This document shows positions 47,546 through 56,675 of a stretch of DNA of 64,000 nt, in pieces; position 1 is the first letter of the stretch, and the number at the start of each line of letters is the position of its first letter. A model generated the notes under the pieces. It had not been told where the DNA came from, made no database searches, and saw nothing but the letters and a program-made list of their open reading frames with translations. This stretch comes from Chloroflexus sp. Y-396-1. GTDB taxonomy: Bacteria > Chloroflexota > Chloroflexia > Chloroflexales > Chloroflexaceae. The stretch lies in contig NZ_KI911784.1 in NCBI RefSeq assembly GCF_000516515.1, positions 1,520,881 to 1,584,880 of the forward strand, given 5' to 3'. A program made the translations under genes and the position numbers.

Positions 47546-47565
47546 GACGGCCAAAGGTGGCCGTC
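47546..47565 (+). other. 8-bp hairpin between regulator and sodA
   Basis: GACGGCCA-AAGG-TGGCCGTC: a perfect 8-bp stem with a 4-nt loop, 18 nt before the GGAGG of sodA. It may be a leader structure or separate regulator and sodA transcripts; no U-tract follows. Confidence 0.45.
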
Positions 47566-47595
47566 GCTGCTTGAAATAATACATGGAGGTTTCAC

Positions 47596-48210
47596 ATGGC
47601 TTTTGAAGTTCCACCGCTACCCTACGCTTACAACGCTCTCGAACCGTACATCGATGAAGCAACGATGCACTTTCACCACGATAATCATCATCAAACCTAC
47701 GTGACCAACCTGAACAACGCTCTGGCAAATTATCCTGAGTTGCAGAGCAAGACGATTGAGGAGCTGTTGAGCAACCTTGACGCTATTCCTGAAGCTATTC
47801 GGACGGCGGTACGCAACAACGGTGGCGGGCACTGGAATCACACCTTTTTCTGGGAAATTATGGCCCCCAATGCCGGTGGTGCGCCCGATGGTGAGTTGGC
47901 TGCGGCAATCGACGCTGCCTTTGGCAGCTTCGATGCTTTCAAGGAGCAGTTTAAAGCAGCAGCCCTAGGCCGATTCGGGTCAGGCTGGGCCTGGCTGGTA
48001 GCCGCCAAGGATGGCAGCCTAAGCATTATGAGCACACCCAATCAGGATAATCCGTTGATGGAGGGGAAGACGGCAATCCTCGGCATTGACGTGTGGGAAC
48101 ACGCCTACTATCTGAAATATCAATACAAACGCGCCGCTTACGTTGATGCCTGGTGGAACGTGGTGAATTGGGCGAAGGTTGCTGAGCATTATGCTGCTGC
48201 GAAAGGCTAG
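47596..48210 (+). CDS. sodA: Superoxide dismutase, Mn type
   Basis: Dismutates superoxide to peroxide and oxygen. 204 residues without signal peptide, so cytoplasmic. Metal ligands are His27 (MHFHHDNHH), His82 ([11 protein letters not shown]), Asp165 and His169 ([10 protein letters not shown]). The glutamine next to the metal sits in the C-terminal half ([10 protein letters not shown], Gln150), as in manganese rather than iron enzymes. A strong ribosome site GGAGG precedes the ATG. The SufR-like regulator gene lies upstream and the 53-bp tandem array downstream. Confidence 0.96.
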   Translation: MAFEVPPLPYAYNALEPYIDEATMHFHHDNHHQTYVTNLNNALANYPELQSKTIEELLSNLDAIPEAIRTAVRNNGGGHWNHTFFWEIMAPNAGGAPDGELAAAIDAAFGSFDAFKEQFKAAALGRFGSGWAWLVAAKDGSLSIMSTPNQDNPLMEGKTAILGIDVWEHAYYLKYQYKRAAYVDAWWNVVNWAKVAEHYAAAKG

Positions 48211-48319
48211 TACTTGATAGAGGGGTATAACGCTATCGTATATCTCTGCTGTGAGTGAACTGGAAAAAACCACGTTCCTCGGTCAGAGAGTGTCTGAAGA
48301 ATAGGTTGCCCTTCCTCAG

Positions 48320-49112
48320 ATGCGCGGGCCGCTGGCCCGCCTGTTGTTGTGCGCACGCAGGGTTGCACGCAGGTGCGCGGGCCGCTGGCCCGCCTTTTAA
48401 TGTGCACGCGCAGGGTTACGCTTAGATGCGCGGGCCGCTGGCCCGCCTGTTGATATGCACGCGCAGGGTTACACGCAGGTGCGCAGACCACTGGCCCGCC
48501 TGTTGTTGTGCACGCGCAGGGTTGCACGCAGGTGCGCAGGCCGCTGGCCCGCCTGTTGTTGTGCACGCGCAGGGTTACACGCAGGTGCGCGGGCCGCTGG
48601 CCCGCCTGTTGATATGCACGCGCAGGGTTGCACGCAGGTGCGCGGGCCGCTGGCCCGCCTGTTGTTGTGCACGCGCAGGGTTACACGCAGGTGCGCAGAC
48701 CGCTGGCCCATCCTTTGATATACGCACGCAGGTGCGCAGGCCGCTGGCCCGCCTGTTGATACGCGTGCGCAGGGTTGCACGAAGGTGCGCAGGCCGCTGG
48801 CCCATCCTTTGATATACGCACGCAGGTGCGCAGGCCGCTGGCCCACCTGTTGATATGCACGCGCAGGGTTGCGCGCAGGTGCGCGGGCCGCTGGCCCGCC
48901 TGTTGTTGTGCACGCGCAGGGTTACACGCAGGTGCGCAGACCGCTGGCCCGCCTGTTGTTGTGCACGCGCAGGGTTACACGCAGGTACGCGGGCCGCTGG
49001 CCCATCCTTTGATGTACGCACGCAGGTGCGCAGGCCGCTGGCCCGCCTGTTGATACGCGTGCGCAGGGTTGCACGCAGGTGCGCAGGCCGCTGGCCCACC
49101 TGTTGATATGCG
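48320..49112. repeat. Tandem repeat array, 16 copies of a 53-bp unit
   Basis: The core GGGCCGCTGGCCC recurs at starts 48326, 48379, 48432, 48485, 48538, 48591, 48644, 48697, 48738, 48791, 48832, 48885, 48938, 48991, 49032 and 49085. Steps are 53 bp except three of 41 bp. The short steps all follow copies reading CCCATCCTTTGAT and lack the same 12 bp. Full units contain GCGGGCC-GCT-GGCCCGC (7-bp stem, 3-nt loop) and then CACGCGCAGGGTT plus CACGCAGG. Because 53 is not a multiple of 3 the array is open in several frames on both strands, giving long Arg/Ala/Cys-rich frames that I judge spurious. It lies between sodA and the lipoprotein gene, which converge on it. Confidence 0.95.
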
Positions 49113-49142
49113 CGAACGCAACCCAGTCTTTCGTAAGACCAA

Positions 49143-49165
49143 GGGGCGAGGTGGTACCTCGCCCC
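49143..49165. repeat. Interspersed hairpin next to the tandem array
   Basis: GGGGCGAGGT-GGT-ACCTCGCCCC: perfect 10-bp stem, 3-nt loop, followed by TAG. A smaller hairpin GTCTT-TCGT-AAGAC lies just before it at 49126-49139. Same design as the hairpins at 5808, 25347 and 58179. Confidence 0.6.
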
Positions 49166-49342
49166 TAGAAGTCGATACCAACGGTTGCATAACCAACAAT
49201 ACCTACCGGTGACCGAGGTTGCGGCTTGTGGGATATGCCCCTTTCGCTCACCCACCAATCTGACAGGGGGCAACAAGCAACGAACTGCATCGCCCGCAAT
49301 GAGACGGTTCGGATCGCGCTTAGAGTCATTATCTCAGTGCAT

Positions 49343-50587
49343 CTACGGCACCCTGAGATCAGGATAGATCCGATAGGTATTGATTATCTCGTCTGTCCGA
49401 CTCACCAGTGCGTCAAATTGCTCAGCCGGTACCAGTGTGGTCAATACCGAAAGCTTGTTCCCACGCTGTTCAATAAAACTGTTTCCCAACATCGACGCCT
49501 GTACATTGTTTGATGCAGTTGCTGTGAATCCCCAGACGATCAGAATGCTGCCGTCGCTCTGCGGTTTTGGGTTTTCGTAGAAGAAATCGGGCTGGTTGCC
49601 AAAAGATGATTGCAGGAAACTAACCATTTTATCGACTAACTGATCATCGCTGTACACTGTACTATCTTCCAGAATGTCAACGATAATCGCCGCATTATTG
49701 CTCGGATCATTCCAGACCAGAATAAGCTCACCGGGACGGCTATTGTCAGTCAATGACCAGTTCTCCGGGATGTCGATTTGGAATACACCAGAGGGATGAT
49801 TGAAGGTTCGGAGGCGACCGACCTGAACCGGTGCGAGGACGGTGCCACCGGCAGCAGGCGTATTACTCCCACCACCAATCGCAGCGCTGGGATTGATGCG
49901 ATAGGTATTGATAATCTTGTCAGTCTGACTCACCAGCGTCTCGAATTGCTCTTCAGGCACCAGGGTGGTCAGGATCGAGACTTTGTCACCGCGTTGCTCG
50001 ACAAAGCTATTCCCTAACATCGTGGTCTGGATGTTGTTTCCGGCGGTAGCGGTATACGACCAGACAACCAGTTGACTACCATCGCTTTGCGGTCGTGCAT
50101 CATCGTAGGAGAAGTCTGGTTGTTGACCAAAGCGCTCTTCGAGGAAGTCCGTGAGCAGCTTTGCGAGCTGACTATCAGAATAACTGCGACTATCCTCAAA
50201 GATATTAACCAGAATTGCACCATTACCTGTTGGGTCTGTCCAGATCAACAACAGCTCTTCTCTAGAACTGTTATCCTGCAACGTCCAATTGTTGGGAACG
50301 TCGATCTTAAACACACCACTCGGATGATCATAGGTCTTGAGCGAGCCAATTTCTACCAGCGCCAACTGCCCGCTTTGCCCTGCTGTCGTCGGTGAAGGAC
50401 GAGGAGTTGCAGTCGGTCGAGCCGGAGCTACGGTCGGGCGTGGAGTACGGGTGGGGAGTGCGACGGCCTGCGTTGGTTCAGTAGTTGGGACAGCAGTTGG
50501 AGCTGCACTACCACCACCACAGGCTGTCAGAGCGAGTAGGAATAGACCGACGAGCGAAAACAACCAGAGCCGATAGTTGTGAGACAT
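49343..50587 (-). CDS. Lipoprotein with two tandem copies of a PsbP/DUF1795-like domain
   Basis: 414 residues. Lipoprotein signal peptide with lipobox LTAC, a Pro/Thr/Arg-rich linker (about 25-75), then two homologous domains (about 80-235 and 255-410). Each begins with L(K/R)T(Y/F)(D/N)HPSGVF and NNWTL or ENWSL, and each ends with MLGNSF(V/I)EQRG and INTYRI; they are clearly an internal duplication. The fold resembles small PsbP/Mog1-like domains found in lipoproteins, but I cannot name a function. The linker suggests it spans cell-wall material outside the membrane. Confidence 0.85.
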   Translation of the reverse strand: MSHNYRLWLFSLVGLFLLALTACGGGSAAPTAVPTTEPTQAVALPTRTPRPTVAPARPTATPRPSPTTAGQSGQLALVEIGSLKTYDHPSGVFKIDVPNNWTLQDNSSREELLLIWTDPTGNGAILVNIFEDSRSYSDSQLAKLLTDFLEERFGQQPDFSYDDARPQSDGSQLVVWSYTATAGNNIQTTMLGNSFVEQRGDKVSILTTLVPEEQFETLVSQTDKIINTYRINPSAAIGGGSNTPAAGGTVLAPVQVGRLRTFNHPSGVFQIDIPENWSLTDNSRPGELILVWNDPSNNAAIIVDILEDSTVYSDDQLVDKMVSFLQSSFGNQPDFFYENPKPQSDGSILIVWGFTATASNNVQASMLGNSFIEQRGNKLSVLTTLVPAEQFDALVSRTDEIINTYRIYPDLRVP

Positions 50588-50868
50588 ACGACCTCCCTGT
50601 GCAGAGCACTACAAAACCTTACTACCGATAACGTTGTTCCACCCGGTCAGATAGGGCTTACGTTACATGTACGTGCTATCTGAAGGGAGGTTACACGCTT
50701 TATCGACGTGCTTTTACTATAGCACCGACATAGCCTATCGGGAATAGCGAATCTGATAACCGCTTAGAGCTTTTCCGTATAGTATGCCCTGGTTCGACCT
50801 CACAAAATTGTTAGCTTTTGGGTGACAATTCTGAGAAATTTACCATTTCTTGAGCGTTCCTTCTTGCT

Positions 50869-50874
50869 TATAAT
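50869..50874 (+). promoter_or_regulatory. Candidate -10 box for the secreted protein
   Basis: Perfect TATAAT; TTTCTT lies 17 nt upstream as a weak -35. This would give an unusually long leader of about 160 nt that contains the hairpin at 50938-50966. Confidence 0.42.
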
Positions 50875-50937
50875 AGGGAACATCACTATTGCTAGAGCAT
50901 GTCTGAATAGACCCTTCAGAACATAGGGATTGCAGGT

Positions 50938-50966
50938 GGACTGCTGAAGCTACGCTTCAGCAGTCC
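50938..50966 (+). other. 13-bp perfect hairpin in the 5' leader
   Basis: GGACTGCTGAAGC-TAC-GCTTCAGCAGTCC. This is the longest perfect stem in the window. It lies 71 bp before the ATG at 51038, so it could act as an attenuator, an RNA stabiliser or an interspersed repeat. Confidence 0.55.
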
Positions 50967-51037
50967 GTATAACCTTAACACAGCTCAGATAAGAGGATTA
51001 TTTTTTCAGGCGCCCTCTAAGGACTAAGGAGGCCATT

Positions 51038-52258
51038 ATGCACCGCTGGCTGGTTCTCTGTTTTATCCTCTGGCATCTTTGCACCGCGACAGTGGCAACT
51101 GCGCAGTCACTGTTGACGTTCACCCTTGATTTCGAGAATTTTCCCGACAATGTAGCTATTGGCGAATATAGTGGGGTTCGCTTCGGCGCCGGCTGGCGGT
51201 TTGGTGATATACGCAGCGGTCGCTACAACGCACCGTTTCCAGATACCTGTCCCGATTTTGGAGGGACCTGTGCCTTTTTTATCAACGGCTATGGATTCGG
51301 TCGGGTAAGCGGAAGCGGAACAGGAATGATTTTTTTACCGGCAGGTGTGCTCTCGTTCAATATCTATGTCTCGACATCAGATATCCTTCGTGTGACCGCT
51401 ACAGCTTCCGATGGTACTGTCATCGCTACTGCTGAAGTGCTGCCCAACATTCTCACCGGTCGACTCGATCAGGTTACGTTCAGTGCTCCGGCGGGAAAGA
51501 CCATTACGGTTATTGAAGTGAGTGGGCCAAAGGATACGTGGCTGATCGACGACGTGCAGTATGTCGTCGATCCGGCATTGGGAGCACGACCGGCCAGGCT
51601 GGTGCTGGCACAACGGGTTAACGATGTGGTTGCACCCGGTGAGGTATTTTCGCTCGATGTAGTACTTGAAAATTATGGTCGGGGACCAGCACTCGAAGCA
51701 ACGATTGAATTACCATTCGCCGATAACGAACTTATGTTGCTCGATGCCCGGACAAGTCGTCCAGATGTTTGGGTCAGTGATGTGCAGCCCGGATTGATAA
51801 CCATTCGCACCGGTGCGTTGGCATCTGTTCGCGATCTGGTAACGATAACGATCCGTTTTCGGGTACGAGAGGAGAGTTTTCCAGGAGTTTTACTGGGGCG
51901 TGTCGCTCGTTTCTGGTACCGCGATGCAACCAACACGTTCGGACGTGGGCAAAGCAACTTACCGTATACAACGGTTGGAACCAGCCCCGAACGAACATCC
52001 TGGCGCACGCCAACCATCACCATAACCGGTCAGACGCTAACCTATGCTGCCGAAGGTTTTGCTCCCGGCGAACCGGTCGGCATCTGGTACAACCCACCTG
52101 CCGGGGCGCCACCGGTAACGGTAACGACCGTGCGCGCCGATGGTGATGGTAAGGTGAGTGGTCAATTTTCATTGCAAGGTATGCAACTTGGTGACTACTC
52201 TCTGGTACTTTTCAGTCACCACTCCCAACAGACATTTTTAGGGGCATTCTCACGCTAA
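51038..52258 (+). CDS. Secreted protein with CARDB/DUF11-like domain
   Basis: 406 residues. Signal peptide (MHRWLVLCFILWHLCTATVA, cleavage near TAQS), an N-terminal beta domain (about 25-185; LDFENFPDNVAIGEYSGV and WLIDDVQYV, like exported carbohydrate-binding or PEP-CTERM-type beta sandwiches), a CARDB/DUF11-like Ig domain (about 190-305) and a final Ig-like domain (about 320-406) with GFAPGEPVGIWYNPPAG. No catalytic motif. Probably a cell-surface structural or adhesion protein. AAGGAGG precedes the ATG, and the gene ends in a strong hairpin shared with dnaE. Confidence 0.78.
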   Translation: MHRWLVLCFILWHLCTATVATAQSLLTFTLDFENFPDNVAIGEYSGVRFGAGWRFGDIRSGRYNAPFPDTCPDFGGTCAFFINGYGFGRVSGSGTGMIFLPAGVLSFNIYVSTSDILRVTATASDGTVIATAEVLPNILTGRLDQVTFSAPAGKTITVIEVSGPKDTWLIDDVQYVVDPALGARPARLVLAQRVNDVVAPGEVFSLDVVLENYGRGPALEATIELPFADNELMLLDARTSRPDVWVSDVQPGLITIRTGALASVRDLVTITIRFRVREESFPGVLLGRVARFWYRDATNTFGRGQSNLPYTTVGTSPERTSWRTPTITITGQTLTYAAEGFAPGEPVGIWYNPPAGAPPVTVTTVRADGDGKVSGQFSLQGMQLGDYSLVLFSHHSQQTFLGAFSR

Positions 52259-52259
52259 A

Positions 52260-52287
52260 CCCGTGGGCTGTGTCGTCAGCCCACGGG
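52260..52287. terminator. Bidirectional terminator-like hairpin
   Basis: CCCGTGGGCTG-TGTCGT-CAGCCCACGGG: perfect 11-bp stem with a 6-nt loop, immediately after the stop of the secreted protein and 20 bp beyond the convergent dnaE stop. Position argues for termination; a U-tract is missing. Confidence 0.6.
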
Positions 52288-52307
52288 AACCGCTGCAATC
52301 TAGGCCT

Positions 52308-55300
52308 TCATGCCAGTACACGCTCAGGTCCAAGCACCTGCTTCAGCTCGGCAATCAGGGCATCGGAAATGGTGATGGTATGCTGCGATTGCAGCACCAC
52401 CATCCCAACCCCGTTTGGCACATACAGCGTTACCTGGTCGTGGCCATGACTGTTACTCAGAATCTGATGAATATGCTGCATAAGGGCAATATCAGCATCG
52501 AAATCGTGGCTGCGGGGGAGGTAGATACGAAGGTTACGAGCCGATACCCCTTCACCCCGTCCTGATTCCGAGCCTGGCGCACTCGACCGGATTGTTGAAT
52601 GGCCGTTGCTATAACCATCACCATTGCCATTCCCGTGACCGGCTAACTTCACCGGTTGGCGTGGACGAACAGCAGGCGGTTTGGCAGGTGAAAGGGACGG
52701 TGGTGGCGAAGGAGCAACAGCGACAGCGGGTTGCGGTTCGACTGCCTGAAGTGGCGGCAGATCGACCACTGGCTCGCCGTCCAGATCATCACTGACGCCT
52801 TCTAGATCCATCTCAACCGGTTGAACTGACGTTGCCTGATCAATACTCTTCGGTGCTTCCACACTCTCGACTACCAGTTGGGGCGTATCACGACGATTGT
52901 CCACCTTCGCCGTGACCCGCACAACGGCATCGTTTTGCAACAGATCGGCGCTTTTCGCCAACACCTTGGGAAAGACAACAAGCTCAATACTGCCGGTCAG
53001 GTCTTCGAGTGTTGCGACCAGCATCGTCTCACCCTTTTTCGTCGCGATGCGCCGCACACCGCTTAGCACACCCACAAAGGTAAGAGTCTCACCAATGTGC
53101 TCAGCTTCAATCGAGCCGAGATCGGTAGCGCCGGTTGTATCGATCCCTTCCAGCGCCTTCGCAATTGGATCATCGGAAATGTTCAGACCAAGCAGTTCTT
53201 TTTCCCAGAGCAGCACCTCTTTCTGATCAGCAGCAGTCTCATTGATCAGCGGTAGCGGAATGCGGCTCACAATTGGGTTACTACCGGGCAACCCACCGAA
53301 GATGTCGAACAAGCTACTCTGGCCGATCTCACGCGCCTTCTGTGCTTCAATGCCGGCAGTTACTGCCTGGTCAAGGATGGCCAGCTTCTGGCGGCGGGTG
53401 CCGGGGAGCGAATCCAGCGCACCCGCTTTGATCAGGCTTTCCAGGGTTCGTTTATTGAGTGCATGACGGTCTACACGCGCACAGAGATCTTCGAGGGATT
53501 GGAATGGCCCACCTGATTCACGAGCGGCGATAATCGCCTCTACCGGACCTTCACCTACATTCTTAATAGCCATCAGACCGAAGCGGATGCCACGGTTATA
53601 CGTAACCCCAGGTGGCAATGGCTCAGCTAGTGGTTCAATCGTAAATCCCTTCTGCGAACGGTTGACATCAGGCGGCAGTACGGCAACCCCCAACCGCCGG
53701 GCCTCGATAGCCGCTTTGGTGACATCTTCAATCACACCGCTGGCGCCGGTCAAAACCGCCGTCATATACTCAACCGGATAATTCACTTTCAGCCAGGCCG
53801 TCTGATAGCTGAGCAAACCGTAGAGGGTAGCATGGGGGCGATTGAATGAATAGCCAGCAAAGGGCAAGATCAACTCCCAGAGCTGATCGGCGATCTCTTT
53901 GCTGATCCCTTTGCGCTGACAGCCCTGTTTAAAGATCGCCTCGTTTTCGGCCATCAGCTCGCGATTCTTCTTGCTGATTGCTTTAATCACGATATAGGCC
54001 TGACCGAGCGTATAATCGGCGACCGTCTGTAACAGTTGCATAATCTGTTCCTGGTAGACGATCACGCCGTAGGTGTCAGACAAGATCGGTTCAAGCACTG
54101 GGTGAAGGTAACGGATTTGCGATGGATTATTCTTGTTTTGAATGTAGACGGGAATCTGTTCAAGCGGACCAGGGCGATAGAGCGCCACCATCGCGTAAAG
54201 GTCTTCCACACGGGTTGGCTTCAGTTGCATCAGATAACGGGTCATACCCGCCGATTCAAGCTGGAAGACGTTCTTTGTTTCACCGCGTCCTAATGCTTCA
54301 AATACCTTTCGGTCGTCAAGCGGAATTTCATCGAGCCACATCCGTCGTCCGGTTGTCTGCTCGATATACTTAAGTGCCTCGGCCACTACTGAAAGGTTTG
54401 TCAGGCCGAGAATATCCATCTTGAGCAGGCCCATCTTCGCCAGCGTAGGGCCTTCAAACGCTGCCATCAACGCATTCTCGTCTTTGGTCGTGCGTTGGAG
54501 CGGCACAATCTCTTCCAAGGGGGTGCGACTCACCACCACACCACACGCATGGGTACCGACTGAACGCATCCGCCCTTCGACCTTTTGCGCTTCATCGATC
54601 AACTCGCGCAAGTGCGGTTGCGTTTCGTATATCTGTTTCAGTTCGGGAACCCGCTCAAGGGCCTGAGCGATAGTCGTTCCTACCGGCAGCGCTGGAATTA
54701 GCTTCGCAACTCGATCTACCTCATTGGGATCGAGACCAAGTACCCGACCCATATCACGAATTGCTGCCTTTGCACCAAGCGTACCATAGGTAATAATCTG
54801 GGCTACATTCTCACGTCCGTACTTATTGGCAATATAGTCCAGAATCTCCTGACGACGCGAATCGGCGAAGTCGGTATCAATATCAGGCATCTCCAGCCGT
54901 TCCGGCGAGAGGAACCGCTCGAAGAGCAACTTATTCTTCACCGGATCAACGTCAGTAATACCCAGTGCATAAAGCACCAGTGAGGCGCCTGCCGAGCCAC
55001 GGGGCAGACATGGGATACCACGTGAACGAGCAAACTTCACGTAATCCCATACGATCAACATGTAGTCGGGAAAGCCGGTCTTGTTGATAACATCAAGCTC
55101 ATAGTCGAGCCGACGCACATATTCATCGGGTGGTTGACCGTTGAAGCGGCGCATCAACCCCTCTTCGCAGACGAGACGTAGATAGGAAGCGGCATCGTGG
55201 CCGGGCGGCAGCTCGAATACCGGTAACTGTACGCGGCCAAACTCGAGCTTCAGCCGACACATATCAGCGATACGGCGGGTATTTTCGAGCGGTTCAGACC

Positions 55301-56093
55301 CGTACCGCTTGAATTTCGCCCACATCTGCTCGCCCGACATAATGTGGTAGCTCTCGTCCATGGCGTACTCGCGGGCACAAAACTCGGCGTAGGTCATGTT
55401 CATACCCATTGCCATAATTTTGTGCTGCGTGGCTTTATCTTCTGGACGGACGAAATGCGCGTCGCTGGTAGCGACCAGTGGAATCCCAAGTTCACGTCCG
55501 ATCCGCACCAGCTCTTCATTCAGTGATTCAAGTTCGGGAGTGTTGTCGTGCAATTGCAACTCAAGATAGTAACGATCAGGGCCAAGCAGATCACGATAGT
55601 ACGCTGCCGTTTCAACGGCTGCACGTCGGTCACCCTGCTTGAGGTGGTGCAGTACCTCACCAGCCAGACAGGCCGAGGTGACGATCAAGCCCTCGTGATA
55701 GGTCTCTAGCAACTGACGGTCAATGCGGGGGCGCGCAAAGACTCCCTTCCCCATGCCATCAAGATGGGCACGGGTAGTGAGCTTGACCAGATTGCGGTAG
55801 CCAACCTCGTTTTGCGCTAGGAGCAGAAGATGAAAGTAGTTTTTGCTCCCTCTGGTCATTGGGTCGCTAAGCGAACCCGGCGCCATGTAGGCTTCAACCC
55901 CAATAATTGGCCGAATACCAGCCTTTTTGGCCGCCTCATAGAACTCCATTGCGCCGTACATGACGCCATGGTCGGTTAAGGCAATACTGTCCATTCCCAG
56001 TTCGGCGGCACGTTGGGCAATACCTTTGGTGGTAGCATAGCCATCGAGCAGGCTATATTCAGAGTGAACATGCAGATGAACGAAGTCGTGCAT
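52308..56093 (-). CDS. dnaE: DNA polymerase III alpha subunit
   Basis: Replicative polymerase, 1261 residues. PHP domain first (HLHVHSEYSLLDGYA, then LTDHGVMYGA), polymerase palm with PDIDTDFAD (catalytic Asp404 and Asp406) and LLKMDILGLTNL, beta-binding and helix-hairpin-helix region (about 830-900), and an OB domain (about 985-1075). A proline-rich low-complexity linker (about 1110-1175) joins a C-terminal module (about 1185-1261). The PHP histidines appear intact, so proofreading within the alpha subunit is possible. It is monocistronic between a convergent gene and the fumC divergent region. Confidence 0.97.
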   Translation of the reverse strand: MHDFVHLHVHSEYSLLDGYATTKGIAQRAAELGMDSIALTDHGVMYGAMEFYEAAKKAGIRPIIGVEAYMAPGSLSDPMTRGSKNYFHLLLLAQNEVGYRNLVKLTTRAHLDGMGKGVFARPRIDRQLLETYHEGLIVTSACLAGEVLHHLKQGDRRAAVETAAYYRDLLGPDRYYLELQLHDNTPELESLNEELVRIGRELGIPLVATSDAHFVRPEDKATQHKIMAMGMNMTYAEFCAREYAMDESYHIMSGEQMWAKFKRYGSEPLENTRRIADMCRLKLEFGRVQLPVFELPPGHDAASYLRLVCEEGLMRRFNGQPPDEYVRRLDYELDVINKTGFPDYMLIVWDYVKFARSRGIPCLPRGSAGASLVLYALGITDVDPVKNKLLFERFLSPERLEMPDIDTDFADSRRQEILDYIANKYGRENVAQIITYGTLGAKAAIRDMGRVLGLDPNEVDRVAKLIPALPVGTTIAQALERVPELKQIYETQPHLRELIDEAQKVEGRMRSVGTHACGVVVSRTPLEEIVPLQRTTKDENALMAAFEGPTLAKMGLLKMDILGLTNLSVVAEALKYIEQTTGRRMWLDEIPLDDRKVFEALGRGETKNVFQLESAGMTRYLMQLKPTRVEDLYAMVALYRPGPLEQIPVYIQNKNNPSQIRYLHPVLEPILSDTYGVIVYQEQIMQLLQTVADYTLGQAYIVIKAISKKNRELMAENEAIFKQGCQRKGISKEIADQLWELILPFAGYSFNRPHATLYGLLSYQTAWLKVNYPVEYMTAVLTGASGVIEDVTKAAIEARRLGVAVLPPDVNRSQKGFTIEPLAEPLPPGVTYNRGIRFGLMAIKNVGEGPVEAIIAARESGGPFQSLEDLCARVDRHALNKRTLESLIKAGALDSLPGTRRQKLAILDQAVTAGIEAQKAREIGQSSLFDIFGGLPGSNPIVSRIPLPLINETAADQKEVLLWEKELLGLNISDDPIAKALEGIDTTGATDLGSIEAEHIGETLTFVGVLSGVRRIATKKGETMLVATLEDLTGSIELVVFPKVLAKSADLLQNDAVVRVTAKVDNRRDTPQLVVESVEAPKSIDQATSVQPVEMDLEGVSDDLDGEPVVDLPPLQAVEPQPAVAVAPSPPPSLSPAKPPAVRPRQPVKLAGHGNGNGDGYSNGHSTIRSSAPGSESGRGEGVSARNLRIYLPRSHDFDADIALMQHIHQILSNSHGHDQVTLYVPNGVGMVVLQSQHTITISDALIAELKQVLGPERVLA

Positions 56094-56252
56094 GGCGTAC
56101 TCGTCTCTAAAAACAGTTTACACTTGACAAACGAGAACAAGGGCAAAAACGCGATCTAAATCTGAAACATTTGTCCGAAAGAATAAGAATGATGTCGATT
56201 TCTGTTTTTATATAGACATAAATCACACCGAAGGGTGCATGCCTCAGCTTCG

Positions 56253-56281
56253 ATTATAGCACACTGGTAGCCGCTTGCGAA
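56253..56281 (-). promoter_or_regulatory. Promoter of dnaE
   Basis: Minus strand TTCGCA (56281-56276), 17-nt spacer, TATAAT (56258-56253), with TGC before the -10 as an extended element. It gives a leader of about 150 nt. Confidence 0.6.
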
Positions 56282-56595
56282 CAGGCTTTCATGAAACTGT
56301 AAGGTGTTTTGGTAAACCTGAGTCGCCACTGTCGGTTCCACCCGTCCTACACGTATCACCCGCATCGCCTCCGCACCAACCCTATGGGAACCACCGCACC
56401 CCTACGATTACCAATTGGACTGTGCAATACCCATCGTCACCTATTATGTTTAAGAGCAACGTATGCGGTCGTCCATGTGCAATACCGCTCGATGGTTACA
56501 TTTGCATAATTCTGCGTCAGGCGATTGCCAATGATCGGCCATAACGCTCAATCGTCCCCAAATCACCTCTCACCGGCTATTAGGCCAGAATGTGA

Positions 56596-56601
56596 TACAA
56601 T
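56596..56601 (+). promoter_or_regulatory. Candidate -10 box for fumC
   Basis: TACAAT 75 nt before the ATG at 56676. No convincing -35. Confidence 0.28.
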
Positions 56602-56675
56602 CGCCCTACAACGCGACACAATTCCTGCAGGCAGGGCATTTTATGCGTTCCTGTCGCATGAAAGGAGCTGAACTC

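Larger units (their letters stand above)
50588..51037. other. Divergent 450-bp intergenic region
   Basis: No gene seen. It serves the lipoprotein gene (minus) and the secreted-protein gene (plus). It includes a TATAAT at 50869-50874 and a long hairpin at 50938-50966. The stretch 50640-50860 is relatively AT-rich with no recognisable motif. Confidence 0.55.
56094..56675. other. Divergent dnaE-fumC spacer
   Basis: About 580 bp with no credible gene. It holds the dnaE promoter and, near 56596, a TACAAT that could serve fumC. The middle (56300-56560) shows nothing recognisable beyond a CCGCACCCCTACGATT segment resembling the tail of the interspersed hairpins. Confidence 0.55.

Noticed and set aside
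48320-49112. CRISPR array
   Set aside because: The whole 53-bp unit is conserved between copies, so there are no unique spacers, and no cas gene is present.
48426-49276. Several long open frames on both strands across 48.4-49.3 kb (up to 233 codons)
   Set aside because: They are by-products of the 53-bp tandem repeat, which keeps several frames open; their peptides are cysteine/arginine-rich repeats with no ribosome site or signal.
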